Below are positions 60,401 through 64,000 of a stretch of 64,000 nucleotides of DNA, in pieces. The DNA is from Berghia stephanieae (lineage: Eukaryota; Mollusca; Gastropoda; Nudibranchia; Aeolidiidae), in assembly GCA_034508935.3 (NCBI GenBank), contig CM067444.1, positions 81,941,243 through 82,005,242 of the forward strand, in the 5' to 3' direction. Both the position numbers and the translations under genes were made by a program. How positions within the stretch are numbered: position 1 is the first letter of the stretch; each line of letters begins with the position of its first letter. The notes beneath the pieces were generated by a model. That model searched no databases and was not told where the DNA came from. It saw nothing but the letters and a program-made list of their open reading frames with translations.

Positions 60401-62741
60401 CGGTCAGACGTGCTGGTTTGTTTGTTATTTTCTGTATTTAGTTTTTTTATAGTTGATCAAGCTTTCTTTCTGCTGTGGGTTATGTTTGTGCTGGTTATAA
60501 TTTCCTTCCATTTTTCTGAATTCGTTTAGTTTATTCACCTCTGCAAATGCCTTAGGAATATTGGCAAAGGAAAAGGAGGATGTGATTTCTTCAATTTTTA
60601 AGCAAATTATGGAGAAATAGGCCTCTTTGAAATCATTATACTTGTAATGTTTCACGGACTGCAAATAGTTTGTTAGATTATATGTATAGATGTGTTTAGT
60701 TTATAAAGTATCACGCTTACTGGTTGGGGTTCTGTCCTCCCATAGTGGGCAGGGGGGTTACTTACTGTGTCTTCTATACCTCTATATATCTGCTTTCCAA
60801 CTTGCTCTCTCTCTTTGTCGTGGAGTGAGATTACTTGGTTTTGTCCTTTCCCTAGTGGTAGTTCTTGGCTGAGAGGGAAACAGTCAAATGTATAGTTTTG
60901 AGAGATATTTTTCTCTTTGTGGATAATCTCCCTGTTATATATTGTTATATGTGTTGTTTTTAATGTCTACTGTGTAAGCATTTGAGTGTGTTCCTCTTTT
61001 TGGGATTCTGAGCTGGTGTCTGGATTAGACTTTTAGGTGATTTCAAAGTACATTGATGGTATCCTCTTGGAATCTACATCTGCTCTCTATCTCTGTCTTA
61101 CTTTTTCTTGTGTGCTTTCAAATGTAAATCTAGAATGTTTTTAACTATCCCAGTTCCTCCTTTTTACTGGTGTGATATGACCTGAATGTGTTGCAAGTGC
61201 TGTAAAACCCTTAAAAACAAAAAACAAACAATATAGCGCTTGGCCTTCATGAGTTAGTAGCTATGGTTCATAATAAACTTTTTAAACATTAGTATTAGGC
61301 CTACTCAAGACTTATGGAATCATTTAAGGAGGTCAGTGAATATTTGTTGTCAACATAAACAACAAAACCTGGCAAAGGATTTAAAGGTAGTTTTGTAGTT
61401 GGCCTATATACAAAATATTATTTAAATTGATGTGTTTGGTGTTGGCTCACTTGTAAATCAGTATTGCCTGAGAAATCCAAAGACCTATGTTGCAATTCTT
61501 AATTTTTTTAATGTGGCACTTATTTTTTGTTGATTTGCAAACCCGATCGGTCTGCGTTTAGAGGTCTTGAAAAAAATGATGGTGTCTTGAAAATTTTTTC
61601 AAGATTGACTGGGGACCCTGTGTATACATAAACCTCTTTTTACTGAAGTGTGTGGGTGAGGAAGGTGGGGGGGGGGGGGGGTGTTGCTGATCAACCTGAC
61701 ATCTTTAATGTTTATCTTTTCATTCAGATTTATAATGGTGTGAGCAAGCACGGTTACATTCAGCCACAGACACTAGCCCACCAAGACATCGTTATCACAA
61801 CCTATGATGTGCTGAGGAGGGAATTAGACTTTGTGGATCTACCTCACACCAACAGTAAGTTATCTATTTCAAAAAGGGTAATATGGGTCAATTTTTTTCC
61901 GATTTGAAATCATAATAATGATTGAGATTAATATTTTTTATACTAGTTATTACTGCACATAATTTTTGGTACTAAAGACAATACTTATAATCGTTTTGTT
62001 TGTTTTTCTTTTAAGGCTTTTTTTTTGATTTTGTGACAATTTTAAGGTCATTTGAGTGCCAGTAAAAAGGAAGAAACTGGGATAGTAATTTAAAAATTAT
62101 AGATTTACAATTAAAAGCACCTGAGAAAGAGTAGGACAAAGAAGAATGGTTCGAATAGGGCACAGAATGAGATTCCAAGAGCAAGCTATCAATGCAAAAG
62201 CATCGTTAGATTAAAAACTAAATTATAACAGTACATAACAGAGAAATGATTCACAAGGAAAAAGGTTATCATCTCCCAAAGATGTATCAGTACATTTGAC
62301 TGTTTCCCTCTCAGACAAGGACTCTGGCCAGGGCAGGGACAAAACCAAGTAATCTCATTCCAAGACAAAGACAGAAAAGCAACTTGGAAAACAGGTCTAG
62401 GGGATAGAATAAACATATTACATACCATAATATGAAAAATTTGCTACAAGTGCTTTATGGGAGGACCAAATACTCCACCCAGATACTGGTAATCATTATG
62501 CTATTTACATGGCTCATAAATTCAGTGTATATATTTATCTTCTGTATAAATTTTCTTTATCATCATCACTGCATTCTCAACCCCTTTTTCTACACTGCTA
62601 TTATAAATGTATAATCATTGCTTGACAATATCCACCTGTTGGTCCTTCTCATTTGATGTAGGTGAATCTGGCAGGCGATTTCGCCATCCAAAACGTTTCT
62701 TGGCCACACCCTCCCCTTTAGTAGCTGTTGAATGGTGGCGG
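53051..62741 (+). CDS. SHPRH: SHPRH, SNF2-type helicase and E3 ubiquitin ligase (5' part, continues past window)
   Basis: SHPRH is a nuclear SNF2-family ATPase/E3 ligase that in vertebrates polyubiquitinates PCNA during DNA damage tolerance. Coding exons: 53051-53635, 55526-55697, 56091-56318, 57078-57150, 57763-58627, 59120-59226, 61728-61854, 62662-62741. The start MGKRKQSV..KRQQLQWNM parallels the vertebrate N-terminus, which fixes 53051 as start over an upstream in-frame ATG at 53009. VLRPYQRESVAWML precedes helicase motif I (GGILADEMGLGKTVEVL). A long polar insert and a PHD finger follow, then SPSSICHQWIDEI, DIVITTYDVLR and PSPLVAVEWWR. The DEAQ box, RING and helicase C-terminal domain must lie beyond the window. 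The region between motif I and the PHD has no visible linker-histone (H15) fold, unlike the human protein. Exon 6 is one base out of frame with its neighbours. Confidence 0.93.
53803..53866 (+). repeat. GAGCCCGAAAC repeat copy in SHPRH intron 1
   Basis: GTCTGAAGAAGGGTTTTGAA with CTCAAGACTTCTATGTTAAG. It keeps an exact CTGAAGA. Confidence 0.5.
54393..54434. repeat. (ATA)n microsatellite
   Basis: Perfect AAT repeats within SHPRH intron 1. Confidence 0.95.
54840..55333. repeat. Tandem duplication, about 245 bp unit
   Basis: 54840-55083 and 55090-55333 share GATTTATGTCAGATTG, GAGGAGATCAAAAT, TTTTCTTCATGTTTA, GTGATATTTGATTT and CTAAAATAATTCTGGC in the same order. Lies in SHPRH intron 1. Confidence 0.8.
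55526..55697 (+). CDS. SHPRH: SHPRH exon 2
   Basis: Follows TATTCAG and ends at GTAAGTG, phase 0 in and 1 out. Encodes VVFNEYCAVAHQLSLSIYG through YYYDVFYPF, a weakly conserved part of the N-terminal region. Confidence 0.8.
56091..56318 (+). CDS. SHPRH: SHPRH exon 3 (pre-helicase segment)
   Basis: Follows CCTTTTCCAG; phase 1 in and 1 out. Contains LKPVLRPYQRESVAWMLRHE, matching the human PVLRPYQREAVNWML block that opens the SNF2 domain. Confidence 0.88.
57078..57150 (+). CDS. SHPRH: SHPRH exon 4
   Basis: Follows TTATAACAG and ends at GTAATT; phase 1 in and 2 out. Encodes IHPLYSEVKLKDGNILYYNR, parallel to human LHFLWREI..GLKLYYNP. Confidence 0.85.
57763..58627 (+). CDS. SHPRH: SHPRH exon 5 (Walker A and PHD finger)
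   Basis: Follows TTCTTCTCAG; phase 2 in and 0 out at a GTAAGT donor. It carries motif I near residues 366-383, about 200 polar residues rich in Ser, Asn, Glu and Lys, a VEYVPRSEDDD stretch like human SEYLPSDTSDDDD, and a C4HC3 PHD finger (CSC, CLNC, HAEC, CPHC) near residues 585-638. Confidence 0.9.
58740..58916. repeat. Polypyrimidine (CTT)n tract in SHPRH intron 5
   Basis: Nearly pure C/T on the plus strand for about 175 bp, starting some 110 bp after the exon 5 donor. Long Leu and Phe frames across it are not coding. Confidence 0.92.
59120..59226 (+). CDS. SHPRH: SHPRH exon 6 (frame offset by one base)
   Basis: From 59131 to the GTAAGT donor the frame reads IRATLIISPSSICHQWIDEI and RKHIKECSIRVF, almost identical to the human protein. 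The 11 bases between the best acceptor (ending 59119) and 59131 are one base short, so this frame meets a TAA there. A missing A in an A-rich stretch (assembly error or real frameshift) explains it best. Confidence 0.8.
59336..59612 (+). mobile_element. SINE-C copy in SHPRH intron 6
   Basis: TATGGTATAACAGTTGGCTT head, CTCAAGTCCCGTTG box B-like, and tail TTGAGCACATTTAGTGGATA. Confidence 0.7.
59936..60650 (-). pseudogene. Antisense LINE remnant with tRNA-like insert
   Basis: Minus strand near 60055-59940 reads IPKLW then VIALLKSEKDLNSS and SYRPISFLCICLKQ, the start of a non-LTR reverse transcriptase (SYRPISLL motif), with a stop after IPKLW. The upstream minus frame at 60664-60425 (NKLNEFRKMEGNYNQ) is probably earlier sequence of the same element. 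A tRNA-like stretch at 60355-60420 (box B-like GAGGTTCGATCCCC on the minus strand) lies between. Clearly dead. Confidence 0.6.
60720..61228 (+). mobile_element. SINE-A copy 21, in SHPRH intron 6 (plus orientation)
   Basis: The only copy in forward orientation: head TGGTTGGGGTTCTGTCCTCC, tail TGCTGTAAAACCCTTAAAAA followed by CAAAAAAC. Diverged. Confidence 0.85.
61728..61854 (+). CDS. SHPRH: SHPRH exon 7
   Basis: Follows TTCATTCAG; ends at GTAAGT in phase 1. Encodes IYNGVSKHGYIQPQTLAHQ and DIVITTYDVLRRELDFVDLP, matching helicase motif Ia of human SHPRH. Confidence 0.9.
62003..62481 (-). mobile_element. SINE-A copy 22, in SHPRH intron 7
   Basis: Old, diverged copy from TTTTCTTTTAAGGC to CTCCACCCAG, with ATACTTATAATC and ATACTGGTAATC on its flanks as a decayed target duplication. 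Confidence 0.78.
62662..62741 (+). CDS. SHPRH: SHPRH exon 8
   Basis: Follows TTGATGTAG and ends at GTAAGT; phase 1 in and 0 out. Encodes ESGRRFRHPKRFLATPSPL and VAVEWWR. In the family the next residues are the ICLDEAQ motif II, so that exon lies beyond 64000 or was not recognised. Confidence 0.9.
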
Positions 62742-63655
62742 GTAAGTATACTTTAGAAATAGAATTATAATAATAAAAATATTGCATCTTACTTGTTGAG
62801 CGCTCTACCATATCACAAGGAAGTGCTCAGAGTGCTTTACAGGTATGTCATCACATTCTTTTGGGAAAAACGATATCTTAGATGCTTTTTAAACATGTCG
62901 TCTGACAAACAATGTCATGTATATTTTGGAATGTGGTTCCAAAGAGTTTTGATTCTTTAAACTAAAAAGAGTTTCTTCCACATGAGATCCACAAGCTCTT
63001 CCTTGAAATGGCAAGCAGTTTTCCATTGGATGACGAGCAAAGAGATTGAGTTAAAACTCCAATGTGCTGTATAGAAGTGAATGATTAATTGATGACCTCA
63101 GTATTAAAAGTACTTAAGTCACGTTTTTATTATTTTTAAGCTCAACATTGATAACCTTAAAGTATAAACCTTTAGTTCACTCACCAATTATTTTCATGAT
63201 AAACATTGAGTCTTATCTCAATACCACAATTTTATTTTTTGTATGCTCCCCATAGCCAGATCCAAACTTCAGTCTCCATCTTATCAAAATTACTTCTGAG
63301 ACTTAACTACGTTTAGCACAAGGAGGCTCTTTCATTTATGAAATACAGAAAGTATCCCACCTGTAAACTTCAATTTTGTAATCCAGTCTGTCAAAATATT
63401 TTATTCATTAAGGATGCTTTTTGAGGGATTACAGTGGTTTATTACCAATATCTTTTTCCTTGACTCATTTAAGACATAAGATTTTGACCTGCCAATTTCA
63501 CCTTCGTGTTTTAAATTCTAAAGTCTTGTTTAAATTAAGGTAAGGATTAAAAAAAATTTTGAAACGCTGATCATGGAAAAGAAAATAAACCAATAAAAGT
63601 CAACATCAACTGTTTGAAACACTACCATAATCGTTTTCGAGAAAGTTAGTTTTAT

Positions 63656-63784
63656 TGTGCAACCATGTGGTATGACACTTGCCTTTGGGGCAGAAGATCC
63701 AGGAGTCATGTCCTGCTCTGAGCCACACATAGTTAGATCCTTGGAAAAGGCTCTATACTCACATTCTCTTGCCATAATCAGATG
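63656..63784 (+). mobile_element. SINE-C head fragment
   Basis: GCAACCATGTGGTATGACAC to CTCACATTCTCTTGCC, cut off by the next copy. Confidence 0.65.
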
Positions 63785-64000
63785 TGCGGCTATGTGGTCT
63801 TATAGTATGACACTCGCTTTCAGATCGGTAGGTCCTGGTTTCGAACCTCGCTCGGCGCATAGTTGAGTCCTTGGAAAAGGCTCTTTACTCACATTCTCTA
63901 ACCGTCTTCTTCAAGTACCAAGTCTGTGCCAGACATCGGTGATCATGGTACGCCATTCATCTCTCTGATCAGATCTCACCGTACTCAGGTGTAAAATGAG
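63785..64000 (+). mobile_element. SINE-C copy running off the window
   Basis: GCGGCTATGTGGTCTTATAG head, GGTTTCGAACCTCGCTC box B, and the CGTACTCAGGTGTAAAATGA segment at the window edge, with a roughly 65 bp insertion near 63905-63970. Confidence 0.7.

Overview
This window looks like nuclear DNA from an invertebrate animal. It is AT-rich, the two recognisable host genes are split by GT..AG introns, and most of the rest is SINEs, LINE fragments, foldback elements and microsatellites. The species cannot be fixed from the sequence. No intact rRNA or tRNA gene, bacterial operon or CRISPR array was seen.

Host genes. (1) On the minus strand, 44927 down to 29479, twelve exons join in frame into a complete protein of about 588 residues. 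It has a disordered N-terminus, a Cys/His-rich middle that may bind zinc, and a C-terminal protein-kinase fold whose HRD catalytic motif has become FLN. It is therefore a predicted pseudokinase that I cannot name. (2) On the plus strand from 53051 to beyond the window end lie the first eight coding exons of SHPRH, the SNF2-type E3 ubiquitin ligase of DNA damage tolerance. They cover the conserved N-terminus, helicase motif I, a PHD finger and motif Ia. The DEAQ box, RING and C-terminal helicase lie outside. The two genes are divergent and about 8.1 kb apart. That spacer holds trinucleotide arrays, a hAT transposase fragment, a promoter-like E-box pair plus TATA box near 50.0 kb, and an array of small palindromes near 52.3 kb.

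Region by region. 1-13 kb: no host gene. It holds eight copies of a palindromic foldback element (some with TTAA flanks), TIR elements starting GTGACCC, several short repeats whose consensus resembles a hammerhead-ribozyme core, a 3' fragment of a jockey/CR1-like LINE, and long T/G and G runs. 13.8-36 kb: a dense accumulation of one ~520 bp SINE-like family (SINE-A) with A-rich tails and 10-13 bp target duplications, almost all in the same orientation. It is interleaved with two tRNA-like SINE families (SINE-B, SINE-C) and two 5'-truncated LINEs, one of them RTE/BovB-like. 29.5-45 kb: the pseudokinase gene. 45-53 kb: spacer. 53-64 kb: SHPRH, whose introns hold further SINEs and a decayed antisense LINE piece.

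The two host genes give no sign of acting together. SHPRH's role is known from its family; the pseudokinase's role is not. All exon models were read by eye from splice consensus, frame and remembered family sequence, and no transcript evidence was available.
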